From NCBI RefSeq assembly GCF_001039355.2, contig NW_019775432.1:1-64000 (forward strand): a stretch of DNA of 64,000 nt, given 5' to 3'. This DNA comes from Lingula anatina (taxonomy: Eukaryota; Brachiopoda; Lingulata; Lingulida; Lingulidae). This document shows positions 1 to 13,177 of the stretch, in pieces. Under the pieces are notes generated by a model. It searched no databases, was not told the origin of the DNA, and saw only the letters and a program-made list of their open reading frames with translations. A program made the position numbers and the translations under genes. The first letter of the stretch is position 1, and each line of letters opens with the position of its first letter.

Positions 1-2307
1 AAAACAATACAATTCTAAACCCTTAAAATGACTATTATGAGCCATATTCCTTCTCTGTATGTCAAACATCCCAATATGCCCAGTAATCCTGAATGTGTGA
101 CCAGCAGACATTGTAATCCTTATAAATCTATAGGCATCCTTGTCGTATTGACTTTCAGATTGTAGCAGGTTTGAGAGAGAAATCAGTCTCAGCTTTTTGG
201 GCAAACAAAATACTAGCAAAATGTGTAAATATGTTTCAATCTCTCTCCAATCCTATTTTGACTGCTTGACTTACTGATATTGTTAAAAAGAAAAAGTGTT
301 TTCTTAATTTCTTGTGCTTCTGCTCACAATTCAGAATAAATACTCTATTTATCTATTGTCCTGCTGAATCTGATTATCTCTCTGTACAGACATTGTGTTA
401 AGAGTACAAGTGTTGTGGAATGACCTTCGCTTCAACAGCATCAAGAACGTTTGCATGTTTGACTTGCACTACAGTAGTCATGGGAACAGCACTGTGAATA
501 ATTGAAGTACAGGCTTTCTTAGAAATAAAGGATCATCTCCTTTGCAACAAAATGAGACTGCAAACACTCATTGACAACCAATCACTGGCTACTCATTTGC
601 TGAAACTTAATTTATCAAATTATTTTATTAATGTTTTATCTATTTCCATTTCATACTGACTTCTTTTCACAAATACAGATTTTTTCACAGAACAGACCAT
701 CAAAAGTAATGATATTTTTCACCAATAAACATCAAATATTAAATACATACTCTGTATCTGGGACGGGAGAACAGAGAATGCTGGGAAGAGCCCTCCTCCC
801 TCCCCCCCCCCTCCTTGATAGCTACACAAAATATGATGACTTGTTAAACTTGTTTTTATTTTTCACGTAAAAAGGACAACTCTCTTTCCTGATGTGGTGC
901 ACTTAATGACCCCCCAGGCAAAAAACATGAGTTGGTATTTCAACATTCACTGAAGCTAAAAGTCAAGAATGACTAATTGCCCAGCACTTAAAAAGCCAAA
1001 GCATGCTTTGTAAAATGTCACACCACCCACAGCAAAAAAGTAATGCCAACCTAAAAATGTAAATCAATTATGTATGTTACATATTCTTGACTCCTAGCAT
1101 GTTGCACTATTTATATCATCACAATAACCCCATCAAAATGATCATTTTCAACTATTGTATTTCAAAACTGCTTTTGTTATGACAAAATTACATACCACTA
1201 AATTGTGAAAAAAGTACAAAAGAAAACATTTATCTGTCAATTTCTCATTTGAATATGAGAAATCAATTCCCTCTGGGTGTGATATAGTCACTTATATTGT
1301 ATTATATATATATTCAGGTGGATTAATAAACAGGCATCAATTTTTTAGTTTTTCAAACACTACCCATTCTGCTTCTACAGAATTTCCGTTAATCAATGAG
1401 CCAACCCAGGGGATTTTCCAGCCAAAATGAATTTTCCTTGGGTGAAGAGCAATTTCAGATTGGCACGCCTCCTCTTGATTCCAATGTACTCGTATAATCA
1501 CCTGCTTTTTTGTACTCTCCTCAAAGCCAGGAGGCAGGGTGTTAACCTCTTTATTTTACTGATTCCTGCAGGGTACGTTGGATCAATCTAAGCAGAGTGA
1601 TAGTTTCATTGGGAATGAACCCCTAGTTGTTTCCAATTTTGACCAGACATACAAATTTGGCCATCAAAGGTCACATCTGGTCATGTCTTACACAAACAAA
1701 ATAAAAGTTAATTATAACTCATTAAATTATAACAGATAATTTTTGGGTGATAATAATCACAAGTTTGGCATGTTTTCTTTTCATCCAGCCACTATGCATC
1801 AACTGACAAACTGCAATTTCAATATTCATATTTATTATAACTTTCTTTTTAATGCTGTACATAAAAATGTATGTTACTAGACCCTGGCATGCTCATGTAC
1901 CTTTGCTACACAAATGAAGTAATATCATTAGTGTTTTCTTAGAAGCAGTCTTTTCTTTAATATAATTGCATGGATTTTACTTGATTTCTAAATAAGAGAA
2001 CAAAGAAAGTCTATCCAACCTCTTGTCCATAAGCCAAGAAAATGACCTAGCATGTTCTTTGTTTTTTACAAATACTTCTATAATATTGACCAATTCATTG
2101 ATTACAGCATGGAGTTGTTAATTTTTTCTGATGTAGCAGCAACTCAACTTCTGTACAACAGCAAAGCAATGTTAAGCCGATGTATTAAACGTGCCTCTTG
2201 TCCCTTTGAGTCAACAGAAGTATGACCTCAACTTATGTGCTACATTAATCATTGTTTGGCTGATAAATGATATGTCTGTTTTTCAGCTTATTTGGAAATA
2301 CAACCAA
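1..2307. other. No gene seen; 3' flank of RNF216-like gene
   Basis: I see no convincing coding exon on either strand. The sequence is AT-rich with short spurious open frames and a C-run near 800. Because the RNF216-like gene ends at 2308 on the minus strand, this stretch should hold its 3' untranslated region. Minus-strand AATAAA-type polyadenylation signals are visible as TTTATT on the plus strand at 1831-1836 and 1550-1555. Neither can be confirmed without transcript data. Confidence 0.5.
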
Positions 2308-5300
2308 TCAAAAGTAGTGATATCGGATACCATCATCATCACTTGATTCACTAGAATCACTACTATCATCACTAAGTTCCTCAAAGTCTTCATAACCATC
2401 TTCTTCAGAATCGTCTTCATCACTTTCATATGTCCAGTTATTGTTACGGTTAGTTTCTATGAAATGATAAAGTGAAAAATAATCACTTAAAAGTCAGTGT
2501 CTACATATCATCTTATGGTCTGAATATGAATACTCTTATTAAAAATAAAAAAAGTCAAGTACTTAATTATAGGTTGTTTCATTGCAAAGTTAACAGCTAT
2601 CATTTTAAAATACTGAAGAATGTTTTTATGAAACATATAAAACATTTTATAAGGCTTTATTTCAAATTACTTACTGTACTCGGCAACAAATTTCATCGGG
2701 TCAAACTTGAGCTCAGTTCCAGGATGTTCTGATTCAAATTTCTTTTTGGCTTCTTTTCCAGCCTCCTCCATTTCCTTCCTGTGTAGCTCAAACACGTCTG
2801 TGTCTGCCGGGCACCTGAGGGCATTTATCAAACATTTCTGTGAATTATATCATTAAAAGACACAAAACCCTGTTATCCATCAAACTTTAAAATTCACAAT
2901 CATCTAACTCCTTTTAGAGAGTGTACTCTAAGTACCATCTAATGCCAGAATTACTACAGTAACAGATAAAATTGCAGTTCCAATATGGTTACTGAAAAAA
3001 TCTTAAAACTTTTAAAAACAAAAGGAACTGAAAAAAAGTGTTTTGAGTTCAATTGCTACAACCACGGAAGCACTCAGAGAAGGAAGACCTCCACCAAGAC
3101 AAATAATTAACTAATATTTAATCATTGGAACATCACCAAAATTAAATCACTTTCAAGTTTTCCTGAAAATTTCATCAGATTCCATTGAAACTTTTTAGTT
3201 AGGGTGGTGGCACACACAAATGGAGGTGAAAGCATAACCCCCTTAGCAGAGGTAATCAATGATTTCATGGTGTAAACTATAGATATATTGATGTCATACA
3301 GATAACACTGAGAAACAAACGAAATGATAAAACTATCATTATCTCTCAAATAATGGAACACTTAAAACAGTAGCTGACACATGAGGGGATCTTATATGGG
3401 TAACTACAGATTAGCCTGTTACAAAAATAAAGAAAGTTAAACAAATAAATAAATAAATAGGATGGGTTTTCACACGTTGACTAAACCTGTTAAATCACTT
3501 ACTGTCCTTTCCTATCTCCAAAATGGGAATAATCTCTGATGGGCTTACGGCACACGTAGCACATGGATGCTCCACAGGAACAGGTCATCTTGTTACAGCC
3601 TTCCACCTTGTAGAAACGTTTCTTACATTTCCAGCACGTCCTAAGCATGGCTTCTGAGATCTTGTTCTCTATGAAGGTTCTCATGCTGGTCTCCCCTTGT
3701 CTTTCCACTTCATCACAGTGGAAAGGAACATGGTTTGGTTCCTTGCATAACCTAAGGGGGAGGAAAAAAAGACTTTTAGTTTGACTGCATACACAGGGGG
3801 AATTAACAATATTCAATCTTTCTACGCCTTTTTTCAGCATATACAAAATTACATACTTTATTTAAAATCTTACAAAATTTGTGTCACGCAGATTTATTGT
3901 GAAACTCTGGTGTTTCAGCAACTCAAGGCAAATTGACACTGCTATAACCTGAAATAACAACTGTATTCAATGGTGATTAGCTACAATTACCTACCTGCAG
4001 GATTCTTTCAGACATTCTGGATTAAGGCATTTAAACACCTTGTCCTCTGGGTTGGACATAATGGTAGCAAAACTACAGAAAGGGCAGCTCACAAGGTCAG
4101 GAATGTCCGCTTGGCGAATCTCCTCTTCCTGTAAACGGCGTAACAAGTTGGAGAAGATCTTGGGTGAGAGAACCTTCTGCAGGACTGATGTAGAAAACTC
4201 AAACGTACAGTCACTGGTCAAACAGGGAAATTTCGTCTTTGTTTGACCAATCAGTTCTTCTGATGACCTGCGGACACAAGTTTGGCAAAACAAATGGCCA
4301 TCTGCACAGCTGACCATTTCCTCAAAGAGCACTTCATCGTCATAGCAACATCCACATTCGTACAGCTCTTTCTTCTCCCGTGCTTCTGCTATCTTGGTCT
4401 CACGTTCTTTCTTTTGCTCCTCCAGGTAATCTGAGAAATCAAAATTAACAATAAAAAAATGTCTGAAAAGCGTAAAGCAAGAGCAAAATAAAAATATAAT
4501 AATGGATAATAATAGGTGTTACTTAATCAAAGCAAGTTTTAGCAGAGTTTGACAATCAAATATCCTTTGATTTTATTCATTAATTGTAAAGATTCTACAC
4601 AACACAGAAAATGTTCAGTGAAACATAGCATGCTTTTAACCTTTTATATCCTGTTCATGCTGGACAAAAAGCATTTCCTTGATCAAAATTTCATCCACTT
4701 CACTGGGAAGTTTCTCTTGTCTCCTTCGTTTCTTCAAGAATTTTTCAGAACGTTTTTTCCTCCCTAAAACATATAATTAAAGAAAAATCAATGTAAATGA
4801 AATTGTTGAATTATTACTTATAAAAATTCAGATGACTTAAATAGTTTATTAAATCTAACCAATTATATACTTTTTCCCTTCATCAAAATTTCCTGCACCG
4901 ATTTCAAAAATGTCAAAAGCCCCATTATTTTCAACATTACTTTCCAATATGGAAATATTTATTGAAAAAGCTGGATGAAATAGTAATATGTTCATCAATA
5001 TACTTGCCTCTAAAATCTCCAGCTTCCTCTGCCAGCTCTCTTACTGTGGGTGCGAAGTGGAACTTATGCTTCTCAAAAATGGTTCTTATGTAAGGGTCCT
5101 TCATAAGGGGAAAGTCATTCATAAGTTGTACAATGGCACAATTCTTGTAATTATTGCTCACTGGTTTCGCTTCATCATAGAAGTACGTCTGTGGATCATC
5201 AAACATCTGCAGAAATTCTTTGATATCAAAGTGAGATCTCATCTTTTCCAGCTGTTTTTTCTTGGCAAACTTTTTCTGTTTCTCTATAACATCTTTCAGC

Positions 5301-7003
5301 CGGGGAAAGTTTTTGGTTTCCAGCATCTGAGCTGCTAAATGTTTACTCCTTTCTGGGTCATTTTCCCTCATTATAAGTGCCTTAACTAAGTAGTCCGGGT
5401 CACAGTCTGGAAAAATTGCTTTTAATTCTTCTACCTCTATTTCAAGCCGAGTCTTTGGGGTATCATCAAAGACTGCTGGTGTATTATGACTTTTGTCTTC
5501 AGTACTATGATTAGTGCCTTTATCCTCACCCGAAGCTGTCTTTACATCATGCAGCATTTCAAAACTTTCTTCTGAATTTTGACTGCTCAATGGAGTAAGT
5601 TTCACATTTGTTCCTTCTTCATCTTGACTTCCACCCTGCATTCTCAAGAATTCTTCAGCTACAACCTGTATCCTGTTTGGATTTTGATGGTGGGCCTCCA
5701 AGTATGCATAGATTTCATTTCTGTCTTTGTCAGGGAACATGCGGGCAAGAAACTGCATGTCTGTGTATATGGGGTCATTATCAAATGTGACCTTCTCTTC
5801 TGCATGTCGACTCTTGCTGTTGCTTTCATTATTATCAACTGGGATCACCACTGATTGATTTTCAGAATTACTAGTTTTTCTTGACTTAAGTTCATCAATG
5901 ACATCTTTCTTTCTAGTATTAATATTGTTTTTCTCTTCTAGCAGCACAAAAATTTCATTAGGATCAACATTAGGGAACAGTTGGGAGATGTGACCAACTT
6001 CCTTCATAATATCATCACTCCCTTCATTTCCTTGTTCTTTTGGCACTATTTCATTTTTCTCATCTTTTTCTTTAGCAAGTATAGTATCAACCACAAACTG
6101 AACTCTGTTTTCTTTATGCAAATTTCTTTCTAGCAACTCAAACACTATATTTGGATCAACTGTCTTACCAGGATGAAGTATGTGGATAACCTGCACGACT
6201 TTATCAACATCCTGCAATAAACTACTCTCTGTGTCTTGGGTATTGTCTTTGGTCAAATCTATAAAACCTTCCTCCACCAATTCATTTGTGACAATATCAA
6301 CACGGTGAGGCACTTTCCTATTCTGCTCCAATTTCTCATATATTATCTGTATTTCATCTCCTTTATTGAGTACTGAAGCAATCTGCTGTGCATCTCTAAA
6401 GACTGATGCTTCTTTGAAGATGGAAGGTCGGTCGAGGACTGGTTCACTGGAGGCTGGTTTTAATGAATTTGATACTTCGTTTCTTTCAGTTTCTGTATCG
6501 ACTACTCTCCCATTTATAGAACCTGGAATATTGGCATCTGGAATGTCAGCACCTGTAGATGCTGAATCTATCTCATCTTTATCAGAATCAATTGGAAAAT
6601 GTGGAGAATACTCTGGACTATAAGACAAAGTATACCTCAATGTCCCTTCAGTTTCCAAAGAACCACTTTCATTTTCTGGACCTGTATCTTTTTGGTCAGG
6701 TTGAACACTGTTTTTAGGGCTGTCCACTTTATCTGTTGTCTCATGCTGGTGTCTGCTGTTCATAGACAAATCAGTGTTGTAATATCCATCTTCACTATCA
6801 CTGATACTGTGCAGTCTTCTTGGTTGCCGACTGACAACTTCCTCACTTTCTTCATCACTGCTTATGCTGTGGTAAAAAGCAGTCCTTGCTTTCTTGTTGT
6901 CACCTGACTCAATTCTTCCATTTATTTTTCTCTTTTTCTCTGTGCTACATGTGATGGGTCCATCATCCTCATTGACTACCTGACTCAATGTTTGATTTTC
7001 CAT
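2308..7003 (-). CDS. RNF216: RNF216/TRIAD3-type RBR E3 ubiquitin-protein ligase
   Basis: Predicted RING-between-RING ligase that takes ubiquitin from an E2 onto its own RING2 cysteine before passing it to substrate. Minus-strand coding exons are 7003-5008 (ATG at 7003), 4763-4641, 4430-3995, 3751-3503, 2814-2675 and 2456-2308 (stop TGA). Their phases chain without a shift to about 1,030 residues. RING1 starts in exon 3 (CGCCYDDE, then CADGHLFCQTC), the IBR spans exons 3-4, and RING2 in exon 4 has CWKC, GCNKM and CSCGASMCYVC; the cysteine of GCNKM is the expected catalytic one by analogy with other RBR ligases. The long first exon is polar and acidic, with a FIDLT SUMO-interaction-like motif near residue 248 and four to five CUE/UBA-like repeats (for example LFPNVDPNEI, MFPDKDRNEI, IFPDCDPDYL). 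The last exon is very acidic (D/E/S-rich). The donor after exon 1 reads GCAAGT and the donor after exon 2 reads GTTAAA. RBR order and the post-RING2 exon support RNF216 over parkin or ARIH. Confidence 0.88.
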
Positions 7004-7650
7004 ACTGATCAGGTCACTTTACAGATACACCCTGTAAAAAAAAATCTGACAATCAAATGTCAAAATAATAATAAAAAATAATTGATACAAATATGTTACT
7101 TGGTGAATGAGTTTAAATGAAATCCTGCTATTTGAATTCCATTTTTTACAGGAATTTAGTCTTCATGAGAAACAATCAGGGCTACTTTAGGGGGCGGGGT
7201 TAGTGGAAATGGGATTCTGAGGAAGGGGGGGGGTCTAATTCCTAAATATTTTAGATTTTCATACTTCCGGACTTTAAACAATTCCATACCCTCTTCATAT
7301 GATATGGCCCTATCGCAAGTATGAACAAAAAAGTCTATTTTAAAAGAAAAGAAATATAAAACATGACAATACCGAAAGACTTGTTGGCTAGTACAGTACT
7401 GCAGTTCAACTCAAGGGTTTGAAACGACTGGACTCTGAAAAGTCTAATGTTAACTCTAACAGTGACAAGCTACGCAATTTCAGTCCAGACGGATTACCTT
7501 ATTTTAACTGTACCACGGCGTTAGATTTTCTTCTGACTCCCTATCAAGGCGTATAGGCATAATAAGTGAGAGACGAGATCATGGAGATGCACTTTATACT
7601 ATAAGCTCGAAAGGTTTCGATTTTGACAGACAGTTCTTGCCTCGGCTTGT
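7004..7650 (-). promoter_or_regulatory. Putative RNF216 5' UTR and promoter region
   Basis: The acceptor for the first coding exon lies just above 7031 (TTTTACAG on the minus strand), so 7004-7031 is transcribed leader. A non-coding first exon is therefore expected upstream; a possible donor (GTAATC on the minus strand) sits at 7492-7497. A plus-strand G-run lies near 7225-7231. No protein-coding exon was recognised. The exon assignment is inference. Confidence 0.4.
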
Positions 7651-7706
7651 CGACTTCCTGTTTACGTCCCACTTCTCGCGAGAAGTGGGTCATAAAAACA
7701 GGAAGT
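7651..7706. promoter_or_regulatory. Palindromic CGCG (BANP-type) element flanked by ETS-like sites
   Basis: A perfect 22-bp palindrome at 7668-7689 is centred between 7678 and 7679 and contains TCTCGCGAGA at 7674-7683. It is flanked by inverted ETS-like sites, ACTTCCTG at 7653-7660 and CAGGAAGT at 7699-7706. TCTCGCGAGA is a known vertebrate housekeeping-promoter element, reported as bound by BANP, and CCGGAAGT/AGGAAGT cores are bound by ETS factors such as GABP. The position, about 650 bp upstream of the RNF216-like start codon, fits a core promoter. Use in this species is inferred. Confidence 0.6.
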
Positions 7707-10700
7707 AAACAAACGCACATGGTTTTCTTTGACGGCAGTTGTCAAAATCAACGCCTTGGTTTAACTTTAAGGCCTTACTCTAGCCACCATATAAACTTAT
7801 ACGTACCGACAAGTAGAGTAGAGCCCTACACTAAGGCAATCATAATATACTATGAGTCGGTGAATATGCATATATCCATCTGTAAGTTGTAAAATGAAAA
7901 ACAGATACAAGAAATCGTTTAATTAAATTAATATCAGTTACTTGAACCATTTCTTTCTTTGGCTGTCAAACATAAACTTAGAGAGTCATGGTTTGGTATA
8001 TAAAAATTCATATTTGAAGGCATTCTTATTCAGTTAATTAGAGTGTCTGATGTGATGCAATGTCATTTTGATGACTTCTTCACTATTTGGATTTCCAGAG
8101 AGCCCATTATTTCTAGGCCATTTAAGTGAATGTATCATATTTCCCTATCCATCAAATGAATAACACCAGCTACACAATGGAGATAATGCCACATATTATT
8201 TGGGATAACTTATTTGTAGATATTCCATCTGCACCAATTAAGAGTGTCAATGATACTACATAGATAATAGAATAATAAGGCACTGGACATAATTCACATA
8301 TAATCAAAGGGGTAATCCCAAAAGTCCTTTATCTTGAAAATAACTGAAGTCTGGACAACATACATATTTGTGATTACTGTCCATTTAAATAAGCCTTTGT
8401 CTACTAATCTAAATGACCACATTGCCGTATGGTATTTTATGTCTCAAGGGACACTGGACAAGGTCTTGGTGTGAAAATGACCATTTGGACAAAGAAGTCA
8501 TAATTATGAAAGCAATGGTATCTAACACCTCCAGTTTTTTGTCTTTATGATTTTAAAAAATAATTAGACATTGCTGACCAGTGGTTAAACTAGATAAATT
8601 CCCTATGGAAATAACCCTTCTGATATTCCCTTGCTGTGTGATATCTTAAATTGAAAATGAAAAAAAAAAATAAATAAATAAATAAAAATAAAAAAAGCAT
8701 TGTTCAGAAGAAAAAATGTGCCAGACAGGTTATTTGCACAGTAAGATAATGTTTCATATATTCTTTTGTTTGATTTTTCAATACTTGACACGAGAAGAAC
8801 AAGCTTACATAAACTGTCATAACAATATGGAGAAATACACACATTTTACTGTTAAATATGTTAAAACAATGTCACTGTTGGCTGTTGCTATTAATTTAAA
8901 CAAAATGCACATGGGTTTGAATCTTGAAGGAAATCAACAAATTGAAAAAAAATCTAGTTAGATAGTTTGAGACCTCACCAGTATTTTTCCAATCCATCTG
9001 AAGTTCTAATATAAGGCAACATCATGGTCCTCCTCCCCTTTCCCCTCTATCCTCAGTAGTATAATATGTATGTTGCAGTTGCTGAAATGTTATGGATATT
9101 TAATGGATTCTTTTTGTGAAAAAAAATTCTGGAGGTAGGTGAAATTTTTACTTGTCCAAACCATGCTACCTGGATTACAAAAATTTTTTTTTGACAATTT
9201 AAACATTTGCAAACTTTCACTGTTTGTGGCTTTCTCATTGGAATAAACAATGTATTATTCTAAATATCCCATTGTGACACAATAAAAATGAAAGGTGGCT
9301 AATATCATAATTAGTTTATTTCGATGAAGTATTTACTTCACTGAAACCACACACACTCAGTAAAAATGAGCAAAGGCATACATAAATATTTCGACATACA
9401 TTTATTGTCAAGAAATAAAATGCAGTTCCAATACATTTTGAAGACTAAGTTGGCCACAAGTTTCACATATGTATCTTTAAATATCATATGCATTGAATTG
9501 AAGATTACGCAAAAGGACAAATGCATGAGGATTGAATGACATCCTCCAGTATTTAGCAACATCAATATGATGAATTTTTATGTTAGTTTCAACAATCAGT
9601 AAAATTCAGTACAGCCCTTTTCTATATTAATCAATATGTTGCCAATGTAATGATACTTTCCACTTATTTATGCATCTTCATATCCTGAAATTACACAATT
9701 AAGTGACCTGGAGCACTTTTCACAAAAAGTAAGTAGTCAATTTTGGGCTGAAATTTTTTCCTGCCAAGACTGATAAAGTGGCATTTTACAAAGAATCTAG
9801 TCACCCACAAACTGCTTTTGGTCATTTTACTAAGACTCTTCAGCAAACTGTGATTGCCTAGATTTAAGATGTTACTCTCACTACACTGGTAATAATAGCC
9901 CATTTAGATATGTGAAATACATTTATTGAGGGCCAATCATTCTCAAAAACTCCTAAGATCCATATCACTACTCTAAATATAAAATAAGCTAAAATTAGAT
10001 ATCTGACTACCCTTAGCAAAATATCATGCCCGGTGAAAACTTCTCGCAAATTTGCTGCAAATGAGCAGCAATACAAATTTTTCTTGCAAACTCCTTGCTG
10101 CAAACTTGTCATTTTGCTAAGGGTATGTAAAGTTGATTATGTCATCATCATCACGTAGATATCAGAAGTATTCACATAGTGAGGATGATGACAAATTAGA
10201 TTTGCTGTAGTTAACTTATTTTAGTAGTCAAAGCATAGAACAAGAACTTTTTGTGAAATAGGTCCACATATTGCACTACATAAAATTATAATTATCCCAT
10301 TGTGTTTGTTGAGAAACGGCACAATATTTTTCCCAGCTGGGGAAGAAAATTGTGACTTTATAAATTTTCAAAGGGATAAAGCAGATTTCAGGAAAAATTT
10401 AAGACTACAATTCTTCTCAGTCTATAAAAGAGACTATAAGGGCATTATCTTTCATCAGTGCACACAGTGTTTTCTCCTAAATTACTCTCTCCTTAAAACT
10501 AAATTTAGTCTGTCCTTTAATCTTCCAGTCTTTTACACCGGAACTCGCACTTGGGATTCAAAATTTTCTGTCTCATCCCAAACCCATCTAAAATGCAAAT
10601 GGACTATTTTCATCTGAAAGTACACAGTACATTAACCTGCAGTCATTCTTATATACTACATTCAGAATAAATAAATAATGTCTTACTGTATGGTCCTGTA

Positions 10701-10951
10701 TCTCAGCAACATGAGCAGTGGTAAGGAAAAAAAACATTGAAAAAAACACCTGCACAATATTGCAATGTCTTTAACAAAGGTTTACTCATTTTTCTTATTT
10801 GGTAATGATAGATATCCACACCATAATGTTATTATAGTTAGCTAAAATCTGAGGACAAAAGTGTCTTTATGTGCACCATTCCCATTCTCCTCCCTTGGAA
10901 AACTATAAAGGTGTAATATACACTTTTTATGTAGTTTAATTGATATTCTAG
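7707..10951. other. Intergenic region between RNF216 promoter and VTI1B stop; no gene seen
   Basis: About 3.2 kb of AT-rich sequence without a coding exon I can support. The right-hand part should include the VTI1B 3' untranslated region, since that gene is read leftwards and stops at 10952. An A-rich low-complexity tract lies at 8655-8700. A small inverted-repeat element is listed separately at 10008-10125. Confidence 0.5.
10008..10125. mobile_element. MITE-like inverted-repeat element with TA ends
   Basis: A 15-bp perfect inverted repeat, TACCCTTAGCAAAAT at 10008-10022 and ATTTTGCTAAGGGTA at 10111-10125, encloses about 88 bp without coding content. The outermost TA on each side could be a TA target duplication, as in Tc1/mariner-derived MITEs. 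It lies in VTI1B downstream flank. Only one copy is visible, so the call rests on the termini alone. Confidence 0.4.
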
Positions 10952-13177
10952 CTAACTGGATTTCTTTTTCATGAAAAATTTCCAGTATATGACTCCTGCT
11001 AGAATAGCCAGCTCCACTAGAATTATCACAACTAATATCATCTTGTTTGTCATCACCCTGAAAGAAAACGACATCAGTAAATCAAGAATTCTTCAAAATA
11101 AATAAATCTAATTCTTTATCACCAAAAAACCTTTCATATTTTCAAATACACCATAATTGGATGCTGTCTTAAATCAATAAAATCATATTCCTGAAAGAAC
11201 TTTAAGTCTTTAATAATTATGTCTATAAATAGGTCTTAGTGACTCATACCTTCTTCCCATACTTTTCAGAATGCTTCTGCTTTTTGTTAAATTTTGTTGT
11301 GTATCAACAAGCTGTCAAGATAAAAGATATGATGATATTTAAAATTATAAAGAATGGAATCCAAATAAATAAATCATAATGAAAAGCCACAAATTATTTT
11401 AACGGTGAAATGAATGAGTCCTCCTTCAACAATAAATATGTTTTCTATGCAAAATTTATATTTCTTTCATATAAACAAGGATGTGGGTTACAATACAATG
11501 TACGTAGCGTGCACCAACCCATTTAATTAATCAACAATATAACACAATTACTCACCCTATCTCTTGTTCGAAGCAAAGCCTCTCTCTGATTGGCTAGCTC
11601 CCCAACAGTATCCTCTGCTATCTGGTCCGTCTCTGCTGCTATCCTGTGTGACCGCGCTATGCTCTCTGTGCCTCTTTGGAGGGATTCAGTGCCTTGTACT
11701 AGCTTGGCCCTCTGGGAGGCAGCCATTGCCTGTTCAACCCAAAGGTTCATATGGATTTAAATATATATGAAACTATGCTTTTGATAAACAAGGAAAAAAT
11801 AGATCTAAAACCACATTCAGAAAAAGTTGATCCGCAGATAAAATATGGCCAATCCACTTGAAAACTTGCTGTATAATCCCTAAAAGATACTGAATAGAAT
11901 TCCACAGTGATTACCCAGTAAGCCTTCAAGTGGGTCGGCCATATTTGATCCACAGATCTGTTAGTGTGCATATCAACTTTGGTTGCAAATGCTGCCTTAC
12001 ACTAGACTTAACAAGTAATAAAACAATTCTATTCGAACTAAAGTAGTCCATCTTTTACACATAATCAATTTTAATTTTTGTAAAAATAGTTACTTTAAAA
12101 ACTTCATCTAGTATGAAAACATTTTGCAATTGATTTACATACATCTAATTCATTTCTCCCTCCAAAGTCATCTCTGCTTCCAAAACCACTGGTATTTCTT
12201 TTCTGGAATACAAATTACTTTTTGTTTAATATATAATTATGAGACTACTATAGCAAGATTTAACACTGATAAACATTGGAATTAAATAGAATGTTGGTCA
12301 AATATTTCAATAAAAATCGTCATTTTGTCTGCAGTATGCCCAGATATATACGACACTTTGTAAAGTAAATTCTAGCATACCAGATCCCTGGATAACTGAT
12401 CAAGGTTTCTCCTGTAGTTCCTCAGCCTTCCCATCATGTCTGTTCGGTATGATATGGGTGCCATCTTGGCCTCCCTTTCCATTTCTTGGAGCTGAAATAA
12501 ATTTTTAGCAAATCATATGAAAAAAAAAAAGTTAAATATAATAACGATATCCCTGTACATGTACACATATATATGTCAGTAATCATTCTGAAATAACTCA
12601 GTTTTTAATTTTAGAGTAAGTTTGCATATATTAATAAACAATCAATGGAAAATGTTTTTCATTTTTATAAAAACACCAAGTAGGTTTTTTTCTTGTTAAC
12701 TGTAATTCAAAATTGTCAAAAATCATATATCTAACAAAAATCCCTAAACAATAAACTTAGTTACAAACCAAAACATTCTCATCTTCAAATCCTCTCTCCA
12801 CTTCACGTATTAACCGTTTTCTTTCCTCTGGAAAGATAAATAAATAAAGTAAGAATATGTTAAGTCGACACTTTTATTTTATTTATTTATTTTAGTGGGG
12901 TGGTATCCAGCATTGAGTCGTTATTAAACATTCAATATGCGTTTAATAGACTGGAAGCCTACAAGAAAATGCAACAATTAAAATTTCATGAAAAAATTAC
13001 GGTCAGGCCACTGTAAAACTACAGTGAACAGAAAACTAAAGCAAAAATCAAAGGTAAACAAGACTCTTGATACATACCTCCTACACTCCGGCCAATTCTC
13101 TCTCCAACTTTTAGCCTCAGATCATCATATACTGTTTGAAACTCTTCTTCTGCACGTTCAAACTTTTCAGAAGACAT
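10952..13177 (-). CDS. VTI1B: VTI1B, Qb-SNARE of endosomal/late-Golgi fusion
   Basis: Tail-anchored Qb-SNARE that contributes one helix to four-helix SNARE bundles during endosome, lysosome and trans-Golgi fusion. Seven minus-strand exons: 13177-13078 (ATG), 12827-12769, 12491-12381, 12202-12143, 11729-11556, 11311-11250 and 11057-10952 (stop TAG at 10952-10954). All borders are GT-AG and the phases chain to 223 residues, close to the 232 of human VTI1B. The amino-terminal part is the Habc-type three-helix domain (RLRNYRRNL motif near residue 80). The SNARE motif in exons 5-6 carries the family signature TESLQRGTESI, then SHRIAAETDQIA with the central glutamine. Exon 7 encodes a single carboxy-terminal membrane anchor (ILVVIILVELAILAGVIYW) followed by a short basic tail. 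VTI1B is preferred to VTI1A from the SHRIAAETDQI and LVELAIL segments. It sits head to head with dynein. Confidence 0.93.

Noticed and set aside
4988-5338. 116-residue plus-strand frame
   Set aside because: Antisense shadow of the RNF216-like exon 1; no family resemblance and no independent signals.
7623-7892. Plus-strand gene starting at the palindromic promoter
   Set aside because: The 89-codon frame has no recognisable domain and starts inside the palindrome region; no downstream exon could be supported.
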